Origin: Suillus spraguei
Taxonomy: Eukaryota; Basidiomycota; Agaricomycetes; Boletales; Suillaceae
Direction: 5' to 3'
Assembly (NCBI GenBank): GCA_016800925.1
Contig: JABCPU010000041.1
Coordinates: 1-64,000 of the forward strand
DNA length: 64,000 bases
Shown in pieces: positions 31,300 to 44,133 of this stretch (positions within the stretch are counted from its first letter, which is position 1; every line of letters starts with the position of its first letter). The notes beneath the pieces are model-generated. The model made no database searches and was not told the origin of the DNA. It saw only the letters and a program-made list of their open reading frames with translations. The translations under genes were made by a program, and so were the position numbers.

Positions 31300-34200
31300 A
31301 ATGCTGTAACTCTTCCTGATCCGAACTCTCTGTGTCCATATGTCTCTCTTCCGTCTTTCTCCAATATATCTGACTTTCTGGCCCTCATAGACTGTGGTTC
31401 CTCCCACTGCTTCATAGACACTGATTTCATCTGAAAACATAAAATTCCTACCTATCAGATTCCTCTGCTTCCACTCCGTTTATTTGATGGTACATGCAAT
31501 AACAATATTGTCGAAGCCATAAACTTATCTGTCCGATTCTCCTCCAGTGTAATCACTTCCGACACGTTCTATGTCACCCCTTTGGATTCCTCATGTTATA
31601 TCGTTCTCGGATATAGCTGGCTCACCTGACACAATCCGTTGATTGACTGGGTATTGGGCAGCATCGAGTTCCGAACTACTGAACAGGGAATGCCATTAAC
31701 CCCATCCGCATCACCACTGCCTCCGGACACACTGTCCATGGCAGGAAAATCCAATCCGATGCCTCCATTATCTTCGGGTATTCCATCCAAGGAAGAATCC
31801 TCCCCTCCAATATCTCTGTTGCCTCAGAGCATCCCATCCATGGCAGAGACTCCACCTCTGACCAAATCTGAACCCTCCGCTGGCACTTCAGTCCCTAACA
31901 TATCATTGATAAATGCAGTAGCCTTTTGCTGTGCCTGCAAGTTAGAAGGATCTACTCAGTTCAGCATCTACCTCTGTCCCTCTGAAGTAAATCTTCAATC
32001 CGCATCCGTAACATCCGATCCTCCAGACCTCTCCGGAATCCCTTCCGAGTACCACGAATTTGCAGATGTCTTCAACAAAGGCAAAGCCGGATGACTTCCC
32101 CCTCATCGACCCTATGATCTCAAGATTGAGTTGGAAGAAGGGGCTAGTCCGCCTCTCGGAACTATATATTCTCTTTCTCCGGTCGAGCTTGAGGCCCTCC
32201 GAAAGTTCCTCAATGAAAACATCTTGTCTGGACTCCTCCGTTCCTCATCCTCTCCCCACGGAGCCCCCGTCCTATTTGTCAAGAAGAAGGATGGATCCCT
32301 CCGCCTTTGTGTGGATTTCCGCAGTCTCAACCACATCACCAAAAAGGACCGATATCCATTACCCCTCATTGCTGACCTCCTAGACTCCCTGAGCCGCACT
32401 AAAGTTTATACCAAAATTGATCTCCATTCCACATACCACCTTGTCCGGATAACAGAAGGAGACAAATGGAAGACTTCCTTCCATACGTGCTATGGCTCCT
32501 ATGAATGGTTGGTGATGCCGGAAGGCCTCACAAATGCTCTGGCGGCTTTCCAGAGCTTTGTCAATAGCGTGTTTGCCGATATGCTGGACATATGTGTTGT
32601 TGTATATCTGGATGACATCCTTATCTATTCCCAAGACCTTGCAAGTCATAAGGAACATGTCCAAGAAGTTTTGCGACATCTCCGTAAACACTGACTATAT
32701 GCCAAACCTGAGAAATGCAAATTCCACTCATCCTCCGTCGAATATCTTGGTTACCTCCTATCTCTGGATGGCTTGACAATGTCATCCGAGAAAATCCAGT
32801 CTATCATAGACTGGCCGGAACCTCGGAAAGTCAAGGACATCCAATCCTTCCTCAGATTTGCTAATTTCTATCATCGTTTCATCTTCAACTACTCGGATAT
32901 CATGATCCCCCTTACTCGACTCACTCGCAAGGGCATCGTATGGAACTTTTCCGAGGACTGCCAGAAATCATTTGAAGCACTCAAGGAAGCCTTTACTTCC
33001 ACTCCAGTACTAACGCATTGGATTCCGAATGTTCCGATAGTTGTGGAAACCAATGCCTCGGATTATGCTATCGCTGGAATACTATCCATTGTGTGCCCAG
33101 ACTCGGAACTTCATCCGGTGGCATTTTACTCCCGGACACTGTCCGGTGCAGAACTCAACTATGATGTCCATGATAAGGAACTACTAGCCATCTATGCTGC
33201 ATTCCGAACCTGGCGACATTACCTAGAAGGCTCGTCCGAGCCTATAGATGTTGTCATGGACCACAAGAACCTTGAGTACTTCTCTACCACCAAACTGCTA
33301 TCTTGTCGTCAGGCCCGCTGGTCCGAGTTCCTCCATCAGTTCAACCTTGTTATCCGTTACCATCCTGGAAAACTCGGAGTCAAGCCAGATTCCCTCACTA
33401 GACGATGGGACGTCTACCCTAAAGAGGGGGATAAGGACTATGCTCAGATCAACCCCCACAACCTCCATCCAATATTTGCTTCAGAACAATTAGCTTTGTC
33501 CCTACGAGCTTCCATTTTAGCAACTCCGGTCCTTAGAGCAGCTGTTCTTATGGATACCGAACACCTCCGGAAAGACATTCTGATAGCGCTCCCTAATGAC
33601 CCCATTGCACAAACACATTTTCTGGTTCCTTCAGATCCGAGATGGACAATAGACGATGGTGGATTCCTCTGTTGTGACAACCGTACCTACATTCCGGATA
33701 CCAATGATCTACGACTTCGCATCCTTTGGAATTGCCATGACCACCCCCTATCCGGACATTTTGGACAGAATCGTACCCTCGAGCTCGTCCGACGCAACTA
33801 CACTGGCCCGGAGTACGAGCCTTTGTCAAAGAGTATGTCAGATCCTGCACATCCTGCGCCCGAGCCAAAGTTCCAAGACATAAGCTATACGGACTACTCA
33901 AGCAACTCCCCGTCCCGGAAAAAACCATGGAATCCATCTCTATGGATTTCATTGAACAACTTCTGGACTCATCCGGCTTTACAGCCATCCTTGTCATCAT
34001 AGATCACCTATCCAAGCAAGCCATATTCGTCCCAACACATACACCATTACTTCTCCTGATCTTGCCCGCCTATTTCTCCTCCATGTCTTCTCTAAGCATG
34101 GTGTTCCATCCCATGTAACCTCGGATAGAGGAACAGAGTTCGTATCCCACTTTTCCGTTCCTTAGGAAAGGCATTGGACATGATCCTACACTTCACATCC

Positions 34201-35009
34201 GGATATCATCCGGAAGGGGACGGACAAACAGAACGTGCCAACCAAACGCTGGAACAGTACCTCCGAATCTACTGCAACTATCAGCAGGACAACTGGTCCG
34301 AGCTACTGCCCCTCACAGAGTTCGCATACAATAACGCTCTGAGTGCCACTACCGGAGTTTCACCTTTCTTCGCCAATAAGGGTTATCATCCAACATTTCC
34401 ATCCATCCGGAACGCGACCTATCCTCCATCCGTGCCCAGGAATATGCCCTAGACCTTAACAAACTTCACCAGTTCCTCCGAGAAGAAATGTCTGAAGCTC
34501 AGAAATGCTATCAAGGACCTGCGATGCTAAAAGACAACCCGCTCCGGACTTCCAGATTGGAGAACAAGTCTTTGTCAAAGCCAAGTACTTCCGCTCCACT
34601 CGTCCATCGAAGAAACTTTCGGAAAAGAATTTGGACCATTTGAAATTATATCCCCCCAGGTACTCATTCCTTCGCCATCTGACTTCCGGATTCTATGTGT
34701 TCCATACATCCTGTATTCCATGTCTCGCAGTTAGAGCCAGCGGTTCCGAACACCATTCCTAATCGCATCCAACCTTCCCCACCAGTTGAAGTTGACAGAG
34801 AACCAGAGTATGAGATATCCGAAATCCTGGACTCTAAACTGGACCATCGTAGACACCATTGCCAACTCCTATACCTCGTCCGTTGGTTTGGATACGAAGG
34901 AACGGACGAAGAAACTTCCTGGTTACTTGCCACAGAACTCGGAAATGCATCAGATCTTGTAGCGGATTTCCACTCAGCATATCCGGACAAACCTGGTCCT
35001 ATTGCTTGA
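31300..35009 (+). pseudogene. B2 Pol polyprotein remnant
   Basis: Protease ([13 protein letters not shown] near 31385) with a stop at about 31431. RT and YLDD at 32131-32694, then a stop in RKH*LYAKPEK. Thumb, RNase H and the integrase zinc finger are open in one frame at 32773-33810. The integrase core (34174 on) and chromodomain (34800-35009) are shifted. B2 keeps the bases that B1 lost near 12736, 13490 and 14474, so it shows the ancestral frame there. At 33895 it has the intact site that D occupies in B1. Confidence 0.92.
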
Positions 35010-35066
35010 GAGTTACATAACGAAATACAAGTACATAGAGGGCAGTAACGGAAATCCGGATCTGGA

Positions 35067-35950
35067 CTAAGCGCCAGTCTGCATTTCACCTCCAATCTCT
35101 TCCCCATCCACCACCTCTTCCCCAATCTCACCAGCGCCATCCTTGTTGGATCTGGCAGAAACAGAAAGCCTAAATCCGGTCTGGATTTCCTCAATGAGCA
35201 GGGCCTGGAATTCCCTCTGTTGCTGGAGGAAGGCCTGCATGGTAGAACTCATCCACTCCATGGCAATCCAACTCCCTTCCGCCACCGCAATACCATCTTG
35301 GAGAAGTCCATTGGTCTGTGCCAGCTCAGCAATGATGCCATTAGCAGCGGCCACCCAAGCCTGATCATCGTACTTGACAACATCCTCATCCGTACGATGG
35401 CACTTGCCTTTGCCCTTTGGAGATGGAGTACCAGCAGGATGCTGCCTCTTCCGGCCCTTGGGTCCCTTGACAAATCCAGGCCTTCCAGGACAGGTGGCCT
35501 TGTCCTTCTGACAGACGTCACAGGACTTGATCTAGGAACATCAAAATCAGTGGATCCGAAGGTTTTCGGATGACTCATCAAGGCATTCTTCTCAGCATCA
35601 CCCCACTGACACATCCGGTCCTTAGTGACGCAATGGGAGCAGTACCCATCCTTTGCTCCAGATGCAGGAGCAGCCTTGGCCTTGCTAATCCATTAGTATC
35701 CGGATCTGCAAGAGTCCACATCACTCAACCGAGCCTCAATCAGAGCCCTCCATCTCTTTTCCTCCATTTCCCTCTGGATCTCCACCAACTCAATCTGCTT
35801 CAACTCCTCCTGCCTTTTCCACTCCTCTGCCTCTTTCCGCTTCCGTTCCACCTCAGCTTCCACTGCAGCCTTAGCAGCAGCCAGTTGCTGTTCCAGATCC
35901 GCCACAATGTCGGCAGCAGACTTAGGGGCATCGGATTTCTTTCCAGACAT
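35067..35950 (-). pseudogene. Antisense Cys-rich ORF of B2
   Basis: Same order as in B1: MSGKKSDAPKSAAD with coiled coil (35693-35950), then MCQWGDAEKNA (near 35610), a basic part, and the C-terminal helix NGIIAELAQTNGLLQDGI (35067-35354). Broken by shifts at the same places as B1 and elsewhere. Confidence 0.6.
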
Positions 35951-36145
35951 GTTTAAAAGCAAGTTTTTGTTAACAAGGATATGAAGTGGGGTAGGAATCA
36001 CTTCAGATGTCTGATGTCCATATATCTGTCAGATTACAGACTCAGCACTACAACCATCAAACTTCTCCATCGTCCTGCATTAATCTTGTCCGATCTGGAT
36101 CAACGCTTCCTGTGCCTCAGGGGTTCAGCCCTCAAGGGGGGATAC

Positions 36146-36196
36146 TGTCATATACCATACTTCTGATCCCAGATCCGACCATATCCGATCAGATCC
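36146..36196 (+). repeat. B2 3' LTR fragment
   Basis: TGTCATATACCATAC to GATCAGATCC, preceded by a purine tract. It then joins the C LTR at TTATTACATGTTGCC. Confidence 0.8.
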
Positions 36197-36809
36197 CTTA
36201 TTACATGTTGCCTTGTGCTGCAGTGCCTCGCGCTATGTTTACTTACAGCGGTTACAACACTCCAGCACTACTGATCTCGCCTAGAATATTCCGAGTACAT
36301 AAGATTTAGGATATAAGCACCGCATACCCTGCATGATACAGTACCTGATTTTACACCATTGCACATACTATAGGTCAGGATTACTGTCTAGCTCTGGATC
36401 TACCCAGTAGTGGACATAGTCTTTAAAGTTTTCTTATCGCTCGTTAATACATCACGCTCATTCTCCTTTACCGCTGGACTTTCGACTGTTACTTTGACTG
36501 AACTTGCCACGAACCACTACTTTACCGCTGAAAGTACCGCGGACTTCTTTACTGTTTCTTTGCACTGCTCGCAACCTTACCACTACTGTTACTGACCTTA
36601 TCTCGACAACGGTAGCACTGCTACTCATGACGCTAGTTCCGGCGGTATCATCGCTGACCATGGCAACTTACCGCTGACCACAACACTTGTTTTGCAAATA
36701 AGTTAGACTCGAACTTGACCATACTAAATAGGCATCTCCCTTTAGGGTCAAACACTCTTGTTCTTACAAGTGAAGCAGACTAGACAGAGAGCAAGACTAA
36801 CATACTAGT

Positions 36810-37285
36810 TGTTACGAACTGGGGTGGCGTCACTGGCAACAGTGAAAAGACACTGAAGGTCTGCTGGGAAGTTCTACAATGTCCAGAAGAGGACAAGGTG
36901 AAAGTACAAGGAACGCGTTCCAAGTACTATCAAGGGTTCGGCCTCAAAGACAAGTCTAAGAGGTTCTGCAAGAATAGAGACTAAGGCTAAGGAGTGCTTA
37001 GACTTAGAGACAATTCAAGACGACTTAGGTTGGAGACCTAAGCAAAGGATATTCCAGGTAAAACCCAGTAAGATTAAAGTGAAGTATACAAGCGTAATAC
37101 AATGTGCTTAAATAGGTCACTATGTGCGCACAGATCAAGAGAGTCGTGAGAATGTAAGTGCATATCCAGATGAGGAAGGCAACTATAGTACAGATGAGTT
37201 GAGCATATGAGTCAGAGTCACGTTATGTAATATACAAATGAAGGAGATGGCGAGGAAATGAATAGGGGCACATACGATTGTAACA
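36810..37285 (+). mobile_element. Solo LTR, family D, in the C3 LTR
   Basis: 476 bp, TGTTACGAACTGGGG to ACGATTGTAACA, with perfect duplications CTAGT at 36805-36809 and 37286-37290. Confidence 0.97.
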
Positions 37286-37336
37286 CTAGTTTAGGCAGTG
37301 GTTTATCTACAGCTCAAGCTAGGTTGTATCTTTACA

Positions 37337-38190
37337 CTGGAATACGACGGTGATGACTTCGCAGACTTCGCTAATGCTATTTTGTTGTTTTACCCAGAAT
37401 GTTGCTCGGCCACCTTCAAACATGCTGATACTGCAGAACCGGCCACTCCACTGGCAGAACCCTATAAGGGTGGTGCTATTGAGCAGCCTGATGCACCGCA
37501 ACCACTGGCGGTTCAGGATATTTTGCCTGCCGCAAGTACTGATCTTGTTTCTGCCCCTATAGTGCTACCTTTTGACGAAATCGCACCTTCGCCAGCTGAA
37601 AACGGCCTCAAATCGCTCACGGCTTTCAACAGTACTGTTCGCCTGCACACAGCGGCCCATATTGACCACCACCGGACATTATCTGATCAGAGTTTGTTTG
37701 CGGGAATACCTTGTTATGCTGACACTACCGCGTTTTTTCACCATTTGCAGTATTTGCTCTTCAGCAGATTTCCTATGTGCTGTACTTGACGCACAGCAGC
37801 CAGCGGACGACCTGCACAACTCACTTACATGCTTAGACTACCGCAGCGATGAGCCGGACACTCCGGCGGCTGATACGGATGTGTTTTGTGCTGATATACC
37901 CCTGATACCGCAGTTTTCGCCAATTTTGGACCTGGCACTTGAAGAATGCAATTTACCGCTAACTATTTTACCACCGCAGACATCCCCAGTACCAAGGAAG
38001 ACAGCGCCGACAAACCAGCGGCACTTTTACTGCATGGTTATAGTACCACGGACTTACTGGAACACCACGTTTTAGCCCCTAATGCAGTTTTAGCTGCTTT
38101 ACCAGTTTCCAGCGGTTTACCCTTGACCCGCTCGCCGCCCAACGTTACCGCGGCGATAGAACGATGCCAGCAAACCATATTGCTACCGCA
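37337..38190 (+). pseudogene. C3 Gag remnant
   Basis: Starts inside the capsid-like part (LEYDGDDFADFANAILLFYPEC) and runs to 37789 in one frame (DIDHHRTLSDQS region). It continues after a one-base shift near 37785 with DAQQPADDLHNSLTCLDYR. Compared with C1 it extends further C-terminally, which suggests that the C1 protein is shortened. No catalytic motif. Confidence 0.6.
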
Positions 38191-39999
38191 GTGAAGTTTA
38201 TCGGACGATATACTGATCAGTTATCCAGGTTTTACCATGTGAAACCGCGTTTTTAGCCTTAAACAAGTTACCGAGGCCAATCTTGGCCGCCGTCTATTGT
38301 TTTTTTCGCACTCGACCATTTTGCGCAGTTATCTACACTGCTATACTGACCTGAACAAGTTTGTCCCACAGTATTACCGACCCTCGCACGCCTGCTTTGC
38401 GCTGTGCAGGTACGAGAGCACAACTTGTGGCTTCCCTTGCCGGTGAAGAAGTTGAAGCAAGACAAGCAACCAGTAACCTTGCACGCACTTATACCTGCCA
38501 GCGGCAACCCAATGGCACCATTCCTTACCCTATCGACACCAACACTCGCTAATACCACCCTCATTTCATAACCATAAAAACAACAAAAAATACCACACAA
38601 GTACGATAGTCTCTGTTTTACCCCGGGTTTCATCCAGTGATCAGTTTCACACTTTCCCATGAAATGCACGCCCACACGGCACCACTTACATACGTTAAGC
38701 ACTGACTAGCACAGAGACTTTTATTACAGTACAAGGACTATATCGATTGGACACAGGATACCATGCACTGCTAAGTACCATACACTTTTTCTTTCGAACG
38801 CGGAGGCAGCACACCACGCCCATTTTTGACTAGACAAGAGATATCAAGCCAACACCTACCGGCGGCATTACTGAAGGCATAGAGGAAGACAGCAAAATGA
38901 TGAAGACAAGACGAGCGGAACCTCGCACAGTTTGCAGTATCAGTTCATTTTTTGTTTACTGCACGAAAGCACTTACTATACATTACCATTTACCTTAGGC
39001 GCCAAATGGACTATGACTGGAACTTGGACTTGGACATGGAGACATTTGGACACGGATTGGACCGCTGATGGACCCTTACCTTTGGAGTAGAGTTGCGAAG
39101 TCACATGGACTTAGATTTCACTCGCATTCTGTGTTTCTAGCGATAGCCCCTATCACCGCTACTTTCCCACGAAGCGCATGCAGTCACGGCATCACTAGCT
39201 ATGTTCTCGCACCAACGGCATACCGACTTTGCACCACAGATACTGATAGTCCGCCACTTGTCATTCTCGCAACTTCAGCACCAGCTATCATCCTCACTAC
39301 CTCGCACATCACATTGCCGTCTTCGCTAGACCACTGCTACATTCCCACGCTTACTGCTGATACCGCACAGTCCGCTAGTATCACCAGCACCCAGCAATTA
39401 CCGCTCGCTATGTTCCCATGGTACAGTTCCTTCAGCTCATCACATTGAACATGCCAAAGTACCACAGCAGCTACCTAGCTATTGGCATCACCGCTTACCG
39501 CTACTTTAACCACCGCTTTCCCGTGGTCCGCTTGCGCTAGCGACCACTGACTACCGCTCATTACCACGTTTCCACACTGCGCTAACTTCGGCAAACTTGC
39601 CTATGTCGCTTGGACTCATCATCAGCATCTGCCCCCCTTGCACCACTGTTCCTTAGCAATTCGCCATCTTACCATGACCGCTACCCTGCTGCAAAGTTCC
39701 CACGCTAGTACCGCTAGCCAAGCGCTCACATATCCATGCCGGCGGTAACGCTATCCCACTTTCCCACGCCTCGGCAACTCATGTGTTCTTGCCACGACAG
39801 CACAAGACATTGTATATGACTGGGGACAGTCATGATTTAAAGTCGCCATGGGATGTAGCAAACAAAGTCATGCTGACCATGAAAGTGCTGTTTTACACAA
39901 GTTTCTTGTTACTGCCTACAGCGGCTACCGAGAAAACCCCTATAGTGAGCATACCCCTTGTCGCTTTGCCAGTACTGTTTTCCCTCCGTGGATCCTTTG
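38191..39999 (+). mobile_element. C3 interior, non-coding
   Basis: 39000-39680 matches 27840-28475 of C1 and 39860-39990 matches 25945-26080. 38191-39000 has no counterpart recognised in the window, and no ORF with a recognisable domain. Confidence 0.5.
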
Positions 40000-40364
40000 T
40001 TTTACTGCCGCACGCACCACTGCTCTTTACCTCTTTCCTGCGCTTCACCGCTTGTTTGACCGCCAGCTTCCCACGCCTTACTGCAGTTTTACCGCACGCA
40101 CTACCACAGTTTTACCACTTGCACTACTGCTTGTCTACCGCTTACCGCTAGTTTCCCATGGACCGGAGGTCACTGCTAGCATCTCACTACCTCCAACGGC
40201 AGTCTTGCACCACAGGTTGGGCATTATTAGACTATACTAACTTAGCATTCCCTTTAGGGTCGAACATTCTTGCTCGCAAGAGTAGCAGACTAGGTAGAGC
40301 GCAAGACTCGCATACTAGCTTAGGCCATGGTTTATCTACAGCCAGACTAGATTGTATCTTTACA

Positions 40365-40849
40365 CCGCAGCCATTATAGATTGTGGTAGGTACAAAGCAA
40401 CGGATCCGACATGCAAGCCTACATAGTTCAAAGTTTGGGTGCTATGCCATCGACTCTCACGATGGGCTAGCCAATGAAAAAAAAAACCCATCAATCTGAA
40501 ATAGTTAATACCCCCCTATCTGTCTGTCTACCAGTCACATGAAGCGCAAAGAACAGCTCTTTGTTCCAGAAATTATTCAAGTAAACTCTGTTGTATGGTT
40601 AATACTGCTTTGCATTGTTAATCGCGGATCGGCTTTTCGACCAAAATGCAGGATGAGATGGATGGGTGCCACAATCTGAGTGACTGGGATAACATCGGGC
40701 ACCAGGTGACTCGACACATGGACTTCAAATCTTTCACCTTGTGTGTTGTGTTTTGGGTGTTCAGGTATCTGGGTATGCGGAATTCAGGAAATATCTAGTT
40801 TGAATCTTCAGTTTCAAGTTTCAGGTTTCAGGACTTGGCATCCGGCACC
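40365..40849. other. Intergenic; nothing recognised
   Basis: No domain-bearing ORF and no match to the repeat families. A short hairpin, CCATCG with CGATGG around GACTCTCA, is at 40450-40470. Confidence 0.4.
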
Positions 40850-41480
40850 TGTTACAGTTGTACGTGCCCCTATTCATTTTCCTTTCTATTCTTGTATATC
40901 ACGTGATATGGAGCTTATTGCTCAGATACTTCCACTTCCAACAGATATCACATGACTATATGATTCAACTATACGTCATCGACACATCATATCATGTGAT
41001 GTCATGAACTCCCATGACTCTACTCTCGGACTTAGCCGGTTTAGCATACGCGTACGCTAAACACACGCTTTCATCCCTTACTCATGCATTTCAACACACT
41101 TGTACAATATATGCCTTCCTCATTAGGATACGCACTTATATTCCCACGGTTACCTGGTCTGTGCGCACATATGTACCTATATAAGCACAGTGTACTTGTA
41201 GTAGATTCTTTACTTTAATCTTACTGGGTTTTACCTGGAATCTCCTTGCTTAGGTCTCCAACCTAAGTTGTCTTGAATCGTCTCTAAGTCTAAGCACTCC
41301 TTAGCCTTAGTCTCTATTCTTGCAGAACCTCTTAGACTTGTCTTTGAGGCCGAACCCTTGATAGTACTTGGAACGCGTTCCTTGTACTTTCACCTTGTCC
41401 TCTTCTGGACATTGTAGAACTTCCCAGTAGACCGTCTGTGTCTTTTCACTGTCGCTGGTGACGCCACCCCAGTCATAACA
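40850..41480 (-). mobile_element. Solo LTR, family D, longer form
   Basis: 631 bp in reverse orientation, TGTTACAGTTGTACG to CCCAGTCATAACA, flanked by GCACC at 40845-40849 and 41481-41485. It is about 155 bp longer than the other two D LTRs, mostly in 40890-41110. Confidence 0.95.
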
Positions 41481-42001
41481 GCACCCAGCACTTGGTACTC
41501 AGGGTTCGGCAGTGTGCTACACTTGATGTACTAATGTACCAGCTGGGCTGTCTTGCCCTGGCAAGAACACAGCCGGGATCCTATCTATGGTATCTACCTG
41601 ATGTACTGATGTGCTGGCTGGCATGTCTTCTCATATCAAGAACCGCCAGCACACTATTTACCAGCTGTAACTGTTACAGTTCTCCCTTCACCTTATCACT
41701 TTGTCACTCTTTTACACTTCACATTGTCACCATTTCACTAATCACGCTTCTGACACATTCCATCACATTCCATCACATTCTATGGTACAATTCCAAGGCT
41801 ATTATTCCTATTGGATGATTACTTAAAGCTCCACTTTAATACTTCTTATATAAACAGGTCTCAAAGTTAAAATATGAAAGTAAAATAAAAGCAAAAGACA
41901 CATCTAAAACATGAACACTTCAAGCCATATTTAAGCTCTGCCAGAACCAATCTTAGGTAAGTGTAATAAACTTGATCGATAACCATGACAACTTGAATGA
42001 A
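41481..42001. other. Intergenic; nothing recognised
   Basis: AT-rich, with short repeats of CACATTCCATCA near 41755 and the duplicated phrase ACTTGATGTACT.../CCTGATGTACTGATG. No supported gene. Confidence 0.4.
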
Positions 42002-42740
42002 CCATGCCTCAACACATCTTGCAAGCACTACGGACCAAACAGGTTGATCTACAACTAGCGCGGTACCTTGAATTAACCAAGATCACTATCAAAGGACTTG
42101 ATGAGTGGAATGATATGTAGTAGTTTGGGCTCCTCATCTGAGTCTGAAGATTCAGACAATAGCATGGGTTTTTCGTTGATATCATCCAGCTCCTCCCTCA
42201 CTGAGTCGCTTTCCCGATGTTGGTGTCCTCTGCAACCAAGATTCTGATGGTGTCGCATAGTTTCACTGAATTCAGTGACATGATCAAAGCCTTGCATGAT
42301 GAAGTCAAGAAAAGTCGTGTTCTCTTTGCACGTCCAAAATCGAGCCGTGCACCACAGCTCCATCTGCTCAAGGAGTGGACACTGGATCATCCTGAAACAT
42401 TTTGCCATAAACTTTGTGTGGATCCCCATATTTGAGCACCTTGTGAACACAATTCTCGCTCACCCAGTGTTCCATAACAATTCAAATAGCCCACAGTTAC
42501 CTGTCCCCATGCAACTTGCGATATTCCTAAATAGTGCAGGCCACTATGGAAACGTGGCAACAACAGAGGACATAGCAGAATGGGCAGGCATCTCAACAGT
42601 GACAGTTTATAATTGTCACTGATGTGTCATGATTGCGCTCCTTCAGCATAGTGATCCATTATTTCAGTGCTGGCCCAAGACCCTGCCTGCTGATCTCTAC
42701 GATACCTTTTGTAGTTTAGAACTTCATTACAATAGAGGCT
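42002..42740 (+). pseudogene. PIF/Harbinger-like transposase, N-terminal remnant
   Basis: The ATG at 42002 begins MPQHILQALRTKQVDLQLARYL; a Ser/Asp-rich linker follows with stops. 42217-42435 and 42436-42633 together give LHLLKEWTLDHPE, FEHLVNTILAHPVF, PVPMQLAIFLNSAGHYGN, TTEDIAEWAGIS and TVYNC, the N-terminal DNA-binding (helix-turn-helix) part of DDE_Tnp_4-type transposases of mushrooms. A one-base shift lies near 42435 and a TGA at 42620. The catalytic DDE domain is missing. Confidence 0.7.
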
Positions 42741-42796
42741 ATGTTGAACTGAACTGAGTATTTAGTGCAGTTTCCTAGATGACTGGTTGCTTGTAA

Positions 42797-43069
42797 CATC
42801 AGGAAATTCACACATTCCTTGACGTGCCCTTATGCGGACTTATTTACACTTAACTGCCTTGGTGAAATTGAATCTACTTGTCCAAAATTTCAATGTGAAT
42901 GAATTCAGAAAAAAAAAGTTGAGATATATTAATATACATGTTTTATTGTATTTCGCACTCAAAAAATATAAGATATGCCAGGTGAATGATGTGAGAGAGA
43001 GCAAACAAGTTTTGAGATAAGTGAGTTAAGCTGATTAAGCATGTTAAGGAATGTGTGAATTTCCTGATG
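42797..43069. mobile_element. MITE-like element of 273 bp
   Basis: Terminal inverted repeats of about 26 bp, CATCAGGAAATTCACACATT at 42797 and its complement ending CCTGATG at 43069, differing by one base. Flanking AA on both sides may be a 2-bp duplication. The interior is AT-rich and non-coding. Confidence 0.75.
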
Positions 43070-43180
43070 AAGCTTCAGCTGGAAGAGCACCGTGTCCTTC
43101 TAGTTCTGCCACTTGGAAAGGAAAGACAGAAACCTAGTATGATACTGTTTTTAGTATAGAATACGATAGAAGGAACATGA

Positions 43181-43270
43181 GGATGTGGTAGATCTGCTTA
43201 TATCAGGGACCCCTAATTAGACCATGACTCCGAGGATGTGGTAGATCCGGTTATATCTGGGGACCCCTCA
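43181..43270 (+). repeat. Short tandem duplication
   Basis: GAGGATGTGGTAGATC...GGACCCCT occurs twice, starting at 43181 and 43232, spaced by 51 bp. Surrounding sequence (43070-43900) has no supported gene. Confidence 0.75.
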
Positions 43271-43904
43271 CAGAATCAAACAAGCGAATCAGATTCCAGA
43301 ATGCAACTGGCACTTGATCTGAAGAACACTCCTAGTAAGGGGGTAGAAACAGAAGAAGAAGAAATTAGGATTTGGGGATTATGTCACGTCTTGACACCCT
43401 GACTTAGAAAGAACCCCTGGAAGTAAAAGTACGGCTATGGTACAATGGTATTATAAAAACTGGAAGTACTCTAAAAGGGAAAGAAACCAAATAGGCCTGG
43501 GAAGCCTGAAGAAACCCATAGAACCTTGACGTAAAAGTATGAGTTGGCTGTACTAGCACTCAGAAGTACTCTGATAGGAACCAGTCTGTAATCTGGTTGA
43601 TCAAAATTGCACAGATCCTGTACCAACAATATTTCAAGAAGCAGTCTACAATCTGCTCAGAACAAAATTGACAAACCACCACTGACTCTACCAGATTTAC
43701 AACTATGAATCTAGGTTTTCTCCTCTACAAGTATGAAATATAATGCCAAAGACATGGAAGGAAACCAAAATCCGACTGATGACAAACAAAGACTCCAATC
43801 AAACTTAGATAATCAGAAAGATCTAGAGGAACACCAAAATTGTTATAGAGCATTGGCAAGTACCTTTAGGAAGGGAAGCGGCTCTAGGATTTATATCCAT
43901 AGGA

Positions 43905-44133
43905 CTATCAAGATATGTTCCTCTTATCTATCATTACATACTTATCATACACGTTTCATCCACATTCATATTTTCGTTCTCAGTTCAAACGATCCTCTAA
44001 TATCCAGCGTCCATAGAATTCTTTCCCTCAGTCTTTCCAACTAAGACTGAGGTGAGCTACTTACTATGACTTGAACATCATACTTAGTACTAACGATGTA
44101 TAGTTCTCACTCTCTCGTTTCTAGTTCGACCAC
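43905..44133 (+). repeat. Dispersed repeat E, copy 1
   Basis: About 230 bp, from CTATCAAGATATGTTCC to CTCTCTCGTTTCTAG, nearly identical to 59931-60155. The second copy is followed by AGGTTATGAGCC, reminiscent of a primer-binding site, so this may be an LTR piece of a Copia-like element. Confidence 0.7.

Larger units (their letters stand above)
31001..36196 (+). mobile_element. B2: decayed family B chromovirus
   Basis: Same layout as B1 but with large deletions. Only 134 bp of the 5' LTR remain, joined directly to the 3' end of gag. The 3' LTR is cut after about 50 bp, where a C LTR begins (36197). Pol carries many stops and shifts. Differences from B1 are often TG or CA where B1 has CG. It lacks the D insertion of B1. 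Confidence 0.92.
36197..40364 (+). mobile_element. C3: third family C element
   Basis: 5' LTR lacking its first part (36197-37336, with a D LTR inside), a Gag fragment, a non-coding interior matching C1, and a 3' end matching the C LTR terminus (GTATCTTTACA at 40354-40364). The primer-binding region and the start of gag are deleted, since the LTR end joins codons for LEYDGDDF directly. No pol is present. Confidence 0.7.

Noticed and set aside
42073..42450. Minus-strand ORF of 125 codons
   Set aside because: Shadow of the plus-strand transposase remnant, which has the recognisable motifs.
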